Shown here in pieces: positions 1 to 11,225 of a stretch of 64,000 bases of DNA (position 1 is its first letter; each line of letters begins with the position of its first letter). The DNA lies in NCBI GenBank assembly GCA_022570795.1, contig JAKUDP010000014.1:248001-312000 (forward strand), read 5' to 3'. The notes below the pieces were generated by a model. The model saw only the letters and a program-made list of their open reading frames with translations, had not been told where the DNA came from and made no database searches. This DNA is from Sphaerulina vaccinii. Taxonomy: Eukaryota > Ascomycota > Dothideomycetes > Mycosphaerellales > Mycosphaerellaceae. The position numbers and the translations under genes are program-made.

Positions 1-152
1 GCTAATGCTGGTGCTGAGTACTACTGAACAGGAGCAGTGCAGTTTCTTGAGAAGGCCGTATCTTGATGAGATGGTGATGGCAAAGTAGACAGAATCACTA
101 CTCGCTCTTGTATTTGAGCTGCTGCCATGTGTTTGTCGCAGGTATACGTTCA

Positions 153-2015
153 CTACTTCAGCTTACCAAAGTAATCGCTCTTGGTAAAATCTATAGCCCA
201 GTACATATAGCTATAGCCGAGCCAGCTCGGCGTTTCCCTTCCACGTGCGTTGGAATCAGTCCAGGGTTCTCGAAGATTGCCATCGACATCAAACAGAGGT
301 GGGTGGTTCTTGGGCGTGCCTTCTGCCGTGGGCGCAATGGTCCATGCCTGGTACAGATCCATAGATCCAGAGTCTGGCAGTGGAATGGACTTACCCTTGT
401 ATTCCTGATGTGCTTTCCACACTTCTTTCGCAGAGACTTGGAGTGCCTCTTGCATGAATTTGGCGTTCAGCTTGTTTCGATCTTCAAAGAGCTGTGCATC
501 TCCAAACGCTTTCCAGTTGTCACCTCGTGTGTTCTTGAGCCAGAGACCAAGAATGTTCTCTTCATCGTGCATGTACTTTGCGCAAAGGTCAGGAGCCAGC
601 TGATGTAATGTCAAGACAAGCGATGAGTGCCAATCAAGAAACATGTCCTTGAGAATCTGCTCTGCCATCCCGATCTTGGTTGAGTTTGCTGCAATGGCGA
701 CTATCTTGTCAATTGCAGCTTGTACGCCATCGTCACCTCCGTGAAGCGTCGCTCTTGGAGTGCGGAAGTGTCCAGATGAGAAGCAGTCGCCGAGATAATG
801 GTCAGCGAAAGCGTTCATGGTGTATGCTTTGACCAGATCGCCCTTGCTTGCTTCTTGCATAGCTAAGTAATGGCCAGCATTGTATGCAGCGACGGCGCCC
901 TGCCCGAAGTGATCGAGGTTGAGCTGTGCCAGAGCGAGATAGCTAGGCATACTTGTTCCGCCTGTTGCATCATTCAGTGCCTTGTCCTCGTCCGACAATG
1001 CCTTCTTGGATGCCTTCATCTTCCTGTATAGCTCAAGCGTGTCCGCAGTCTTGTTGCCGAAGTCTGTTGCCGCGCCAAGCTCAGCAACCTCATCTTTCAT
1101 GATGTCTTGGATCTTGTTCGCTGCGGTGAAGCCTCCGGGTGCATCGGCAAGTGTTGCGTATGCCTTTTGAAACAAATCACACTGCTCGTCGAAGTTCTTG
1201 CCCCGCATGATGGGTGTGAAAGTGCCAAAGAAGTCACCACCGAGAGCGTTGATCTCTCCATATGTCAAGTCTAGGTTATTGCCCAGTCGGAACTTGATAT
1301 CTTTCGCTTGCTGAGGTTCGGTATATTCTGGCAATGTTAACATGACCTTATTGCCCATGAATTGATGCTCGGCAAAGTCAAAAGTCAGGCCAGGATTGAA
1401 GTCCTCGTGAACAAGCTTGCCCTCAGCATCGTATACAGCTGGACCAGAACGATACTTCTTGCCTATTTTGTAGACCAGATAGCTTCCATCCTTGAGTCCT
1501 GGCAGAAAGAGCTCATGACGTGCTGGATCTGTCGTGTCCACCACCAAGGAGGCATCTTCCGAAGCGAAGAGCTGAAAGTAGGTGCTGCCATCCTCCAATG
1601 TACCCTGCACGAAACGAGATGTGATTGGCCATTCAGAGTCTGGGATCGGAGTGCCATCCGCGGTGAACTGAATCTGATACACCCCAAGTCCTTCCCAGTC
1701 GTTATCTTTCGCCGAGCGTGGTTTTGCTGCTTCGCTGGCTTGGGCAGTCGTAGGTGCCGCTGGCACAGATCGCTTCTTCGAGGCCTCGTGGTCCAAGGCG
1801 TCCTGCAGCTTCTTCGTGGTTTCATGGTACAGATCGGGCTCATTGCAATGTGTCATGCAATCCCATAAGCCCATAACGAACCGCATGGTAAGCTCGCCAT
1901 CTTCTGCAATACCTTTCAGTTGCTCTGAGGTGGCAAGCAAGGCATCATGATCCGCTCCATTCTTGCCGCTGCTTGCTACCGTTGGGGCAGCAGAGGTTGG
2001 TGAAGTGGTTGCCAT
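153..2015 (-). CDS. Zinc-dependent phospholipase C/P1 nuclease-fold protein
   Basis: Single-exon protein of 620 aa. Residues about 375-430 hold a histidine/aspartate pattern (GHY near 381, HYLGD at 406-410, SSGH at 413-416) like the metal-binding core of zinc-dependent phosphatidylcholine-hydrolysing phospholipases C and their P1 nuclease relatives; the spacing resembles the bacterial Legionella/Pseudomonas-type PLC group more than classical fungal PLCs. The roughly 350 residues before it are unrecognised, and I see no signal peptide, so a cytosolic or non-classically exported enzyme is likely. The start gives a Ser/Thr/Ala-rich N-terminus typical of fungal proteins. It is divergent from STT3, with about 790 bp between the two starts. 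The metal-dependent fold is fairly safe; phospholipid as the substrate is inference. Confidence 0.72.
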   Translation of the reverse strand: MATTSPTSAAPTVASSGKNGADHDALLATSEQLKGIAEDGELTMRFVMGLWDCMTHCNEPDLYHETTKKLQDALDHEASKKRSVPAAPTTAQASEAAKPRSAKDNDWEGLGVYQIQFTADGTPIPDSEWPITSRFVQGTLEDGSTYFQLFASEDASLVVDTTDPARHELFLPGLKDGSYLVYKIGKKYRSGPAVYDAEGKLVHEDFNPGLTFDFAEHQFMGNKVMLTLPEYTEPQQAKDIKFRLGNNLDLTYGEINALGGDFFGTFTPIMRGKNFDEQCDLFQKAYATLADAPGGFTAANKIQDIMKDEVAELGAATDFGNKTADTLELYRKMKASKKALSDEDKALNDATGGTSMPSYLALAQLNLDHFGQGAVAAYNAGHYLAMQEASKGDLVKAYTMNAFADHYLGDCFSSGHFRTPRATLHGGDDGVQAAIDKIVAIAANSTKIGMAEQILKDMFLDWHSSLVLTLHQLAPDLCAKYMHDEENILGLWLKNTRGDNWKAFGDAQLFEDRNKLNAKFMQEALQVSAKEVWKAHQEYKGKSIPLPDSGSMDLYQAWTIAPTAEGTPKNHPPLFDVDGNLREPWTDSNARGRETPSWLGYSYMYWAIDFTKSDYFGKLK

Positions 2016-2803
2016 AGCTTCACGTTTTCTCCTGGTCTGTCTTGTACTTGAAGGTCGACTTTGGGCCCATAGCGAAGATGATATATACTTGTGGACATCA
2101 GCTGAGTAGTGGAGATGTCTTGGCTTGTCCCGCGTTTAGCTATGGCTTGCATTAGAGCTTCGCGGAGCTCGCGACTTCAGCCAGCCCATTGCATCTGTTC
2201 ATCAGATCGCTGGGATATAATGCGTAATGTGATGCAAGTCTCAAGCCCGAACCAATATTTCGCTGCACTTGAAAGCCTGGCTCACCGCTGGTATCGTAAA
2301 GTCGCCGTGAGCCTGAGACTACCATATCTCTCATGACCTGAATCAGGCTGACAGTTCGAACTGCATGATGACCTATATTAGTGTATCAAATTAGCAGTCT
2401 AAGGAAGAAGTACACATCTCAACCATCGTCTCGAACCGCGATGGCTCTCCATTGGCATGTCAGACGGAGTAGGAAATTGCGGAGCAGGCGCGCGCATCTA
2501 CACCCAAGCTCTCTTCTCGCCATGCTTCTCCATGTTGACCAGACGGCTGGATACAATGAACTGAATTGATTGCGAAGTGAAGTAAGGTGGTGAACGTGTT
2601 GGTGAGGAAAGAGCTCACCCCTTGAACTGACACGCGCGTCCTTCCTTCCCGAATCCGAAAGCTTGTTTCCCAGGTCAACTTGAGGACAGCTTCACTACAT
2701 GGAAGCTTCGACTTCAATGTCGTAAGGATAGCAGTTCTCATGGACCGCTCCTGAACAACACCACCCACCTTCACCACCACCGCCCGCGCTGACCACCGCA
2801 ATC

Positions 2804-5249
2804 ATGTCAGTGGCAGACAATGGCCCCGTGCCAGGCGCCGACTTCTTCTTGAAAGGAGAAAGTGGCCGCAACACGCGAGGCTTGCTTCGATTCCTCATCC
2901 TCCTTACGATTGCTGCTGCTGCAGTCGCCGCCCGACTCTTCTCCGTCATCCGCTTCGAGTCCATCATCCACGAGTGTCAGTTAGAGAAAGCAGAAAGGTT
3001 CAATGGGCGAAACTGATAGAGTGAACAGTCGATCCGTGGTTCAACTTCCGCGCAACAAAATATCTCGTCTCCCATGGCTTCTACAAGTTTTGGGATTGGT
3101 TCGATGACCGTAGGACTATATGCGATTTACACCTCGCAGAACGGACACTGATGAATTTGGGCAGGAACATGGCATCCACTCGGACGTGTCACTGGTGGCA
3201 CTCTCTATCCAGGTCTCATGGTGACCTCTGGCGCCATCTACCACGTCCTCCGCGCTCTTACTCTCCCCGTCGACATTCGAAACATCTGTGTTCTGCTCGC
3301 TCCAGGCTTTTCAGGACTCACAGCATTCGCAACATACCTTTTGACCTCCGAGATGAGCGACAGTCCTTCAGCTGGTCTGCTGGCTGCCATCTTCATGGGC
3401 ATTGCTCCAGGATACATCAGCAGAAGTGTGGCAGGATCATACGATAACGAGGCCATTGCCATTTTCCTCCTCGTCTTCACCTTCTACCTCTGGATCAAGG
3501 CAGTAAAAGTCGGCAGCATAATGTGGGCAGCACTTTGCGCTCTGTTCTACGGATACATGGTCAGCGCATGGGGAGGCTACGTCTTCATCACGAACTTACT
3601 TCCTTTGCATGCGTTCGTGCTGATGCTCATGGGACGATTCAGCCCTCGACTATACGTCAGCTACACGACCTGGTACGCTCTGGGCACGTTGGCCAGCATG
3701 CAGATTCCTTTCGTCGGTTTCTTGCCAGTGAGGAGCAGCGATCACATGGCTGCACTCGGTATCTTTGGCCTGATCCAGCTGGTTGGATTTGCTGAGTGGG
3801 TCCGATATCAGCTGCCATCCAAGCAGTTCCAGACCTTGCTCTGGGCTTCGGTCATCATCGTCTTCGGTCTGGCATTCGGCGGACTGGTTCTGCTTACTGT
3901 CTCAGGAACGATTGCACCATGGAGCGGACGTTTCTATTCACTTTGGGACACGGGATACGCTAAGATCCACATTCCGATCATTGCATCTGTCTCCGAGCAT
4001 CAGCCAACCGCATGGCCAGCCTTCTTCTTCGATCTGAACATGCTCATCTGGCTGTTCCCAGCTGGTGTGTACATGTGTTTCCGCAACTTGAAGGACGAGC
4101 AGGTCTTCATCGTCATTTACGCTGTGCTGGCCAGCTACTTTGCAGGTGTCATGGTGCGTTTGATGCTCACCTTGACTCCAATTGTTTGTGTAGCAGCAGC
4201 TATTGCTCTGAGTCAGATCTTGGACACTTTCCTGGTCGCCTCACAGCCAAGCGAGCCATCTGAGGTTCAGACGAACGGCAGCGCCAAGGGCCCATCTGCG
4301 AAGGACAAGCCAGCTTCGATCATTCCCGAAGCTCTGCGATCTACCAAGGCTCCCCTGGTTGGCATCTACAGCTACCTGTCAAAGTCTCTGATCACTGGTG
4401 CCATCACCACGTACTTGCTCCTTTTCGTGCTTCACTGCACATGGGTGACTTCGAACGCATATTCATCTCCATCTGTGGTTTTGGCCTCGAGGTTACCAGA
4501 CGGTAGCCAGCACATCATCGATGACTACCGCGAGGCATATCAATGGCTGCGTCAAAACACAAAGCAAGATGCCAAGGTCATGAGCTGGTGGGATTACGGC
4601 TACCAGATTGGTGGTATGGCTGATCGACCTACTCTTGTCGACAACAACACCTGGAACAACACCCACATTGCCACTGTTGGTAAGGCGATGTCAAGTCGAG
4701 AGGAGGTTTCATACCCCATCATGAAGCAGCATGAGGTCGATTATGTTCTGATTGTCTTTGGCGGTCTTCTCGGCTACTCTGGTGACGACATCAACAAGTT
4801 CTTGTGGATGGTCAGAATCGCTGAAGGTGAGCATATTCTTTTCTTATTCTTTCGAAAACATACTAACAATTTGTACAGGAATCTGGCCTGACGAGGTCAA
4901 GGAGCGAGACTTCTTCACAGCTCGCGGCGAGTACCGTGTTGACGACGAAGCCACTCCAACGATGAGAAACTCGCTCATGTACAAGATGAGCTACTACAAC
5001 TACAACTCACTCTTCCCAGCCGGTCAGGCCACTGATCGAGTACGTGGCTCGAAGTTGCCCGCGACCGGACCAGAGCTTTCCACTGTTGAGGAAGCATTCA
5101 CCAGTGAGAACTGGATCATCAGAATTTACAAGGTCAAGGACCTAGACAACCTTGGTAGAAGTCATCAGGAAGCGGTTGCCTTTGACAAGGGCAACAAGAG
5201 AAAGAAGGCAGGCAAGCGCAAGGGCGCGCGTGTGCTTCGAGTAGACTAG
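2804..5249 (+). CDS. STT3: Oligosaccharyltransferase catalytic subunit STT3 (4 exons)
   Basis: Catalytic, multi-membrane-spanning subunit of the ER oligosaccharyltransferase, which moves the dolichol-linked glycan to asparagine in N-X-S/T sequons. Exons 2804-2975, 3029-3109, 3165-4826 and 4879-5249 join in frame to 761 aa, a normal STT3 length. The introns (53, 55 and 52 bp) are GT-AG, and the last has a perfect TACTAAC branch site at 4861. Seen: the EFDPWFNFR luminal motif restored across intron 1, a GSYDNEA acidic motif, SVSEHQ, the signature WWDYG (near 4590) and a glycosylation-site-rich DNNTWNNT stretch. The C-terminus is Lys/Arg-rich. Phases at all three junctions agree with the conserved protein, so the model is firm. 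Confidence 0.97.
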
Positions 5250-5462
5250 ATGTATGAAGAAAAGTATCAGCGCTTCTGTAACATATAGAAAGAATACTTA
5301 TACCTATCTACTCCAATATACGCCAAGATCATTGTCGTATGAGGCTCAAAGTGAAAGATGACCCCTCCAAAAGATCGCCCCACCAAAGCAACTTCGACCC
5401 TTCTCCAGAACCATAACATACCACAACAAACACAACTTCACTCTCGTCTAGTCCATCACATC

Positions 5463-6221
5463 ATGGCAGACACCGCATCAGCGACCGATCTGCAGCCTCC
5501 CCGCAAAGTCATCTACTGTGGAGTCTGCACTCTGCCTCCGGAAGTAGGTATGGCCTCCAAAACCGCAATCTCGTCTCATCTCACCTTGCCTACAACACCA
5601 CCCTAATGTCCTGTCACACCTTATCCTAACCTCACTTGTGACTACAGTACTGTGAATACGGCGGCACTACAAAGAAATGCGAAGAATGGCTCGAATCCAA
5701 ACATCCTAACCTCCATTCCAAACTCTACGACGCGGACGCTATCGCTAAGGGCCTGAGTGAATTATCTGTGGATGCGCAGAAACGTGCGGAGAAGGATGCT
5801 AAGAAGAAGGAGGCGAAGGCTGAAGCTGCTGAGCAGAGAGCGGAGAAAGAGAGGAAGGAGAGTAAGGTTATTATTAAGAGGGTTGAGAGGAATAAGAGGA
5901 AGTATGTTACTGAGATTAGTGGATTGGAGGCTTTTGGTTTTGAGTTGAAGAAGGTACGCAAAGCCCTCGTCATATGAGTACAGTTGGGGGAATTGAGCTG
6001 ACATGACAATTGTTTAGGTTGGTAAAGAGTTTGGAAAGAAGTTCGCTACAGGCTCCTCTGTGACGAAGACTGCATCTGGAGGAGAGGAAATTACAGTACA
6101 AGGGGATGTTGCGGATGATGTTGCTGAGTGGTTGGAAGAGAGCGGGAAAGTCGAGGAAGGGCAGATTGAGATTGTTGAGGATAAGAAGAAGAAGAAGGAT
6201 GCTGCTGGGGGGCAGGTCTGA
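5463..6221 (+). CDS. TMA22: Translation machinery-associated protein 22 (DENR homologue, SUI1 domain; 3 exons)
   Basis: DENR/Tma22 works with Tma20 (MCT-1) in recycling of 40S subunits and in re-initiation. Exons 5463-5543, about 5648-5953 and 6018-6221 give 196 aa. The N-terminus has the YCGVCTLPPEYCEYGG cysteine cluster, followed by KKCEEWL and a long Lys/Glu/Ala-rich helix. The C-terminal SUI1 domain shows VIIKRVERNKRKYVT, GLEAFGFELKK, VGKEFGKKFATGSSV and EITVQGDV. It ends in a lysine run typical of ribosome-associated proteins. Introns are about 104 and 64 bp. It is co-directional with STT3, about 210 bp downstream of it. The start is the first ATG before the conserved cysteine block. Confidence 0.95.
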
Positions 6222-8553
6222 GGAGTACGACGTGAATGGCATAGCGAGGCGTTGAAGAGTTGCTGCAATGAAGTGGATCAGCATGCATAGAATACGCAAG
6301 ACGAGACAAGCATGAAGCTGAGGAGTCAGACTTGCGACCAAATGAGGATGATCAATGAGAACGGACATGCTAGCAAAGCAGTCTTAACCAGAACGATCAG
6401 ACAGGTGACAATGCTCACGACAGCTATCATGGAAGCTGAACGACAGACTGATGACTCAGAAACACAGCACAAGAGAAAAGCGAAGATAGCTTTAACGCAG
6501 GTAAGTTGTTCTCCATCAAAGCAATGGAACGAAGCGCTGACTGTCTTTCATCAATAATATATACACAGGAGCGGGCCTGGAGTACGCATCATGTTGACCA
6601 CTCTGTAGCACGTGAAGCGAAGCATACCTTGATCGGGACGTTCGTGTTCGAGGCTGAATTTGAAGACATGAAGTAGCCTCCCACGAACTTCCGACCTGTC
6701 GAGGAAGGACGTAAAAGAATACCAGACTGCCAGAAGTGGTAGAAGCAGGCCTGTCCTGCGAAAGGGAGGCATGGACCAGAGTTCACGAGTACTGACAAAA
6801 GTACTGATCTTGGAGATCAGAACAGCCTTCCAAGGACTTCGATCGCAAGACTTCCTATTGTGACCGATGTGCGACAAGCTTTTACAGGAGCTAGCGTGAC
6901 AGAGGTATCAGCCAAGTAGACAACGAGTCTAATCGCTCTGGATGGGGTCCGGATTCCAATAATGCAACCTGAGAGCGCAGAACGAATACAGTAGCTCCCA
7001 ATTCGGAAAGAGCACAGATCAAGCGACAAGCTTTGACATGAACTAGCGTACTGAAATCAATCAGCCAGACAGGCGACGACCTGAATCCTCATAGGGATAG
7101 GATATATACTTGGTACGGTCCTTGGGGAATCGGGAACGCAACACTTTCGCTTGTGGCAGGAGCAGGAGCAAAATTGGACATAAACTAGTGTGCCGGATTT
7201 CATGGCCAAGCAGACGACGCCTGAACCCCGATCAGGCCACAATGTATACCAAATATTGGTACCGAACTTTAATTTATACCAGATATGCCAAGCCTGTCGA
7301 GATATGCTGACCGCACTTTCGTCTCCATGTAGAGGACGAAACCCCACTCCTCTTCCGCGATTTCTATCGACATTAGCTAGCGCCTTCGATACTTCGACGT
7401 ACCAGCAGAACGATGTTGTCAGCAAGGCTATCAAGTCACTGCTACTGGATGCTACAGCTCGAGATCTGGTACATTGCTCCTACGAGCCGACCAAATATGG
7501 GACATGCACTAGCGTGCCAGCTATTCAGACCTACTACGATGATGATTTTGTCAATCATGGTCAGGATACAGCGACAATCTAGCATGTAAGTTGTGGTAAG
7601 GAGTACGGCTCGATTTGTGCGGCCGGAGACGTACCATCGACATTAGCTAGCATACCAGCTATTCAGACCTACCACGAGTACAATGTTGTTGTCGAGCAAG
7701 AGAACATAGCGAGAAGCTGCCTTGTAAGTTGTAGCAAGAAGTGCCCCACCGATCTGTGCGGTTGGAGACGTACGAGCGACACAAGCTAGCTTACCAGCCA
7801 CCAGGTCGTATCACAGGGTTGGGGTTTGGTGAATGATTGTTTGTGATTGAGATCGTAAGGAAGTCTATACCATAACCACACTTTAGGAACGATCTCGTTA
7901 GCTTCGAGTACTCTGGACGCTAGTGGGTGTCCGACGGGACTCACGGGAGAGCAAGAGCATATCAGGCGAACCAGTACAATGTAAATGGGTCTAACTTTGT
8001 GTCCCGACCCTACTATCTCAGTGACCAGCCCTCAAACTTCTACCATCCTGCCGTCTTACTGGCCACGAGCGAAGATCAATGTCTACCAAACTATTCCAGC
8101 GGACTCGCAACTCTGATCCTGTCGTTTGACTGGCCAGCGACGAAGATCAATATGTACCGCCAAGACGTACATGAGCTGGCGTATCTAGGAACCTGAGATC
8201 TCATTTGGTCATGGATTATATCCGTTGGACTCTTGGGCAGATTCTCCTCAGAGTTCTCCGGAGTCGGTAGATGCACGGAACAGCACGGTAACACACTCCT
8301 TCGATCCTCTTCGCAGGAGAAGCTCTAGACGTACCAGACATCAAACACCACCTTGCTTCTACTCATCGACTCGCAGGATACTCATTCATCAACAGCGCAA
8401 CGTACAAGCCAGCAAAAGAGACAATTCCATCGAGATAGACTCCGCAAGATGGCGCTCCATCATTGCACCTTTTCAGATATCCGAACGGAAGGCTTGAGCT
8501 AGAGACTAACATTCCACCTGGCTCTCATTTGTTGCGCTTCTCTGCACGCACGA
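6222..8553. other. Gene-poor 2.3 kb stretch with degenerate repeats
   Basis: No open frame here looks like a conserved protein; the longest (7190-7582, 130 aa) overlaps repeat copies and shows no domain. The stretch is filled with a diverged repeated module (listed separately) built around an AGCTAGCGTACC-like core. It may be an old minisatellite or a mutated transposon remnant. No terminal repeats or transposase motifs are visible. Confidence 0.6.
6871..8189. repeat. Degenerate repeated module, about seven copies
   Basis: A short core (ACA..AGCTAGCGTACC-like) recurs near 6871, 7023, 7171, 7500, 7637, 7776 and 8161. Longer shared blocks are seen between 7588-7675 and 7722-7803, where GTAAGTTGT, TGTGCGG..GGAGACGTAC and the core repeat with a period of about 135 bp. 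Copies 7500 and 7637 also share CAGCTATTCAGACCTAC. Two near-repeated blocks, ACTGGCCA.GAGCGAAGATCAAT-like, lie at about 8060 and 8130. Divergence is high, so the copies are old or mutated. Confidence 0.6.
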
Positions 8554-9142
8554 TCAAAAACAATCTCTACCCCCTCTAATATCAAGACAGTCGCAAGCAA
8601 CACCATGCTTCAACACAGGAACCTCCGGCTTGGCTTTGTTATAACAAGACCTCATACCCAAAGGAGACCAAGCAACAATACTCTCATGCGCAGTACTTTT
8701 CAACGCACATTTAAACCAATCCGAGCCCTTCTGCGCAGCAGCATAGACTGGCTTCTTGCACTTCTCGTACGTCTCGGCAGGCGTCCACTTTTCAGCACCA
8801 CCTATAGTCCGCGCCCGTCGATCTCCAATTTCCCAGTGTACGTTACCGCACTCTTTGAAATCCCGGAGTTCAGCTTTTCCTGATAAGTATACATATGAGA
8901 TTAGCTAACAGAGCAAAGGCATGCATGCATACATGCAGTAGTAAAGTAGGTAATGACCGACCGTCGTAGACAAGATTTCCGGTTGTGGCAAGCTTCTTCT
9001 CGAAGCTAGCTAGGCAATTTAATAGCGCTGTAGAGTTGGCATTGTGCTCCGGGCTCTCGAAAAGCTTTGGCTTCCGAGCTTCTGCGAGATGCACGCCTAT
9101 AAAGGTAAGGACGGCCAGCATGGCAGTTCTCTTGATATGCAT
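8554..9142 (-). CDS. Small secreted cysteine-rich protein, candidate effector (2 exons)
   Basis: I do not recognise the family. Exon 1 (9142-8962) begins with a clear signal peptide (MHIKRTAMLAVLTFIGVHLAEA, hydrophobic core then AEA cleavage site). An 82-bp intron (8961-8880; donor GTCGGT, CTAAT branch, CAG acceptor) joins in frame to exon 2 (8879-8554), giving 168 aa, about 146 after cleavage. The mature part has eight cysteines: one in exon 1 (LLNCLASF) and seven in exon 2 (KECGN, EKCKK, FKCALK, RSCYN, ACDC, DCF at the end), an even number that fits disulfide pairing. It contains repeated Trp and no transmembrane helix after the signal. It sits alone in a repeat-rich stretch with repeat copies on both sides (8161, 9271, 9521). 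A role in host interaction is inference from size, export signal, cysteines and location. Confidence 0.72.
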
Positions 9143-9270
9143 GATTCAGGTAATGTGCTGTTACCTAGTCTCGATTGGTGTATGGCGCGATGTTTTCCAG
9201 CTAAGATCCGAAGTCGATGGAGAATGGAGAGAGAAGATATGCCCAGAATGCTCGAGAAAACACACGCTGC

Positions 9271-9550
9271 GCCAAGACGAACATGAGCTGGCGCCCTTCA
9301 GCGCCGGATACTACCCTCCTCGAACATCTATGTTTCTAGACATCCCCGGTGTGGTGCCTTTGGATGATGTGGATCCGAGAAGGAAAGTCTTTGACTCAGC
9401 CACAGAGGTTGAAAGACACTTGTTCGACTTGAGCTTTTCTGCCACGAATACCACAGAATTCGGGGAAGAGCTGTCTCCCACTCAAGCATCTTCTTCAGGT
9501 GCCTGGCGTTTGTTGGTCTGGCCAAGACGTACATGAGTTAGCTTACCATG
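9271..9550. repeat. Two further copies of the degenerate module
   Basis: Near 9271-9300 and 9521-9550 the sequence GCCAAGACG.ACATGAG(C/T)T(G/A)GC recurs, matching the copy at 8161-8189 (AAGACGTACATGAGCTGGCG). These lie in the upstream region of the small secreted gene and the downstream region of the MRJP-like gene, so the repeat family brackets the secreted gene. Confidence 0.55.
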
Positions 9551-9659
9551 TAGGTGAAATAATTCCTCAGGCTGTCTATGCTGCTTTATTGGCACAAATC
9601 TGTACCCGTGATATGACAACTGCTACTCTCCCCACTGCCCTCAGCGAGTTACAAGACTC

Positions 9660-10742
9660 TCAAGCATGATCGATCAGACTCGGTCCAGCACCAATCGGAA
9701 ACGTAAATATATTATTCGGTCCATCAGCCATCAAACCATCAGCACCAGGTCTCATCTGACTTGCCGGAAGCCACAATTTCTCATCCGGAGTCACCCACAT
9801 CAAATCCGTCCAAAGCAACGCATCATCCTGCACGAGGATTGTTGATCGACCCTCAGGAGTAATCTTCCATATCGCTAGCAGATTCGTATCACTAACATAG
9901 ATATTTCCATCGCCATCGATCGTGCTACCGCCTGTGCTGGGAGTCGTGGCGAAAGGCTCAGCATAGTCTCCTAGAGATGCTGCAAGGGTGCTGTTCTTGA
10001 GTGTGGCATCGACGTATGCTGTTTTGATACGGTATAAGCCACCGTTGCAGGGTTGGTGGTAATAGAGGTATGTTCCATCAGGAGAGACTTCGATCTGGTC
10101 TAGTCCCACAGACAGTGTACTTTGAGTGCCATATCCGGGGACGAAGGTGCCATTATACGCCATTGGAAAGTAGGCGGTAGCAGAAGGATCATCTGCGAGA
10201 ACTCGAACACCCTTTCCAGTTGCCAGATCGAGAACTAGAAGCGCGCCTGCAGTGTCGCTGAGGTATGCGACTGTGTTGTTTGCGTTGAAGCGTACATCGT
10301 CGATACCGCTGTCAGATGCTTTGATTGCATCAAGGTAGTGCACTTTGTCGACTGTGTTTGTGGTTATATTGACTCCGACAAGTTTTGTAGAGCCATTGAT
10401 TCCCGTTGAGCCTCCATCTACAAGCCAGTATCGACCATCAGGACCAATACGAGCACAATCGATGCTCACGAAAGTGGTTCGAGGGTCTGAACTGCAGTTG
10501 GTAGCGTTGTAGGAGTTCCATGCGGCATTTGGATAGAGTGTTGTTGTGTTGTCGGAGAGTAGTTCCACCACGATTGGGGGCTCGGTGAGAGAGTATCGCT
10601 GCGAGAGGAACTTGCGACCATCGCTGGAGATGCTGATACCTTGGGTCGCCTTGTCGAGAGAGTATACTAGTTCCAGACCAGGTGCGAGTGCTGAGGCTAT
10701 AGTGGCCAGCGCGAAGAGCGCTATTGAGTTGTAAGATTTCAT
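9660..10742 (-). CDS. Secreted major royal jelly protein/yellow-family beta-propeller
   Basis: 360 aa in one exon from the start at 10742. The open frame extends further upstream, but this ATG gives a good signal peptide (MKSYNSIALFALATIASALA). The body matches the MRJP/yellow family: an opening LELVYSLDKATQGISISSDGR, a middle block IGPDGRYWLVDGG, and late blocks SPDGTYLYYHQPCNGGLYRI, STIDGDGNIYVSDTN and WVTPDEKLWLPASQMR, as expected for a six-bladed propeller. Many N-X-S/T sites fit an extracellular glycoprotein. Substrates of the fungal members are not established; lactone hydrolysis or ligand binding is possible. About 480 bp of apparently gene-free DNA lies upstream. Confidence 0.85.
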   Translation of the reverse strand: MKSYNSIALFALATIASALAPGLELVYSLDKATQGISISSDGRKFLSQRYSLTEPPIVVELLSDNTTTLYPNAAWNSYNATNCSSDPRTTFVSIDCARIGPDGRYWLVDGGSTGINGSTKLVGVNITTNTVDKVHYLDAIKASDSGIDDVRFNANNTVAYLSDTAGALLVLDLATGKGVRVLADDPSATAYFPMAYNGTFVPGYGTQSTLSVGLDQIEVSPDGTYLYYHQPCNGGLYRIKTAYVDATLKNSTLAASLGDYAEPFATTPSTGGSTIDGDGNIYVSDTNLLAIWKITPEGRSTILVQDDALLWTDLMWVTPDEKLWLPASQMRPGADGLMADGPNNIFTFPIGAGPSLIDHA

Positions 10743-11225
10743 GGTTCTCGTAGTAGTACTCCGTGGAGGCCGAATGCTATTCCTGCTGAAATTCAATCTG
10801 TCGAGCCATAGCGACTTTACTATATGAGAGAGATTTCTGATCATGACGTTCGCGCTCTGATCTTGGTGGATCATAACAAATGAACAGAGTAACATCGCTC
10901 GCGGGTCGGTCTTGTTGATCTTGATGTGCTATCCGGCCTCGGCCGATGTGGCTCGGACAGCTTCTCATGTGTCGCACGAGAGTGGCGCTGCTTGCAGACC
11001 TTCGCGAAGCGATGTTGTAGAGGCGCTCGCTTTTCGTTCCTCGTTCGAACGCGCATACAGTATGTCGGGTCACTGTAGTGGACGGGTAGGTGTTGGCTGT
11101 GTGGGTCTTGGCGTTGCGCTTTCGTGTGGCCGATGTTTTGCTCACTGTTATTCCTGAAATCCGAAATATTGCAGATACTGCGCAAGTCGCTATCTAGGAT
11201 CCATTTGAGATGAAGAGAGAAGATG
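10743..11225. other. Intergenic region
   Basis: Upstream region of the MRJP-like gene and downstream region of the monooxygenase pseudogene. Short overlapping frames on both strands show no domain or compositional sign of coding. Nothing else seen. Confidence 0.5.

Noticed and set aside
5544..5700. Apparent one-base frame problem in TMA22 exon 2
   Set aside because: A miscount in my reading; an out-of-frame ATG that would then open the frame near 5687 is not consistent with the frame that is actually open, so the exon is intact.
7190..7582. 130-aa open frame
   Set aside because: Lies across copies of the degenerate repeat, no domain or neighbour support.
8985..9536. 183-aa plus-strand frame
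   Set aside because: Antisense to the spliced secreted gene, which has a signal peptide, intron signals and cysteines.
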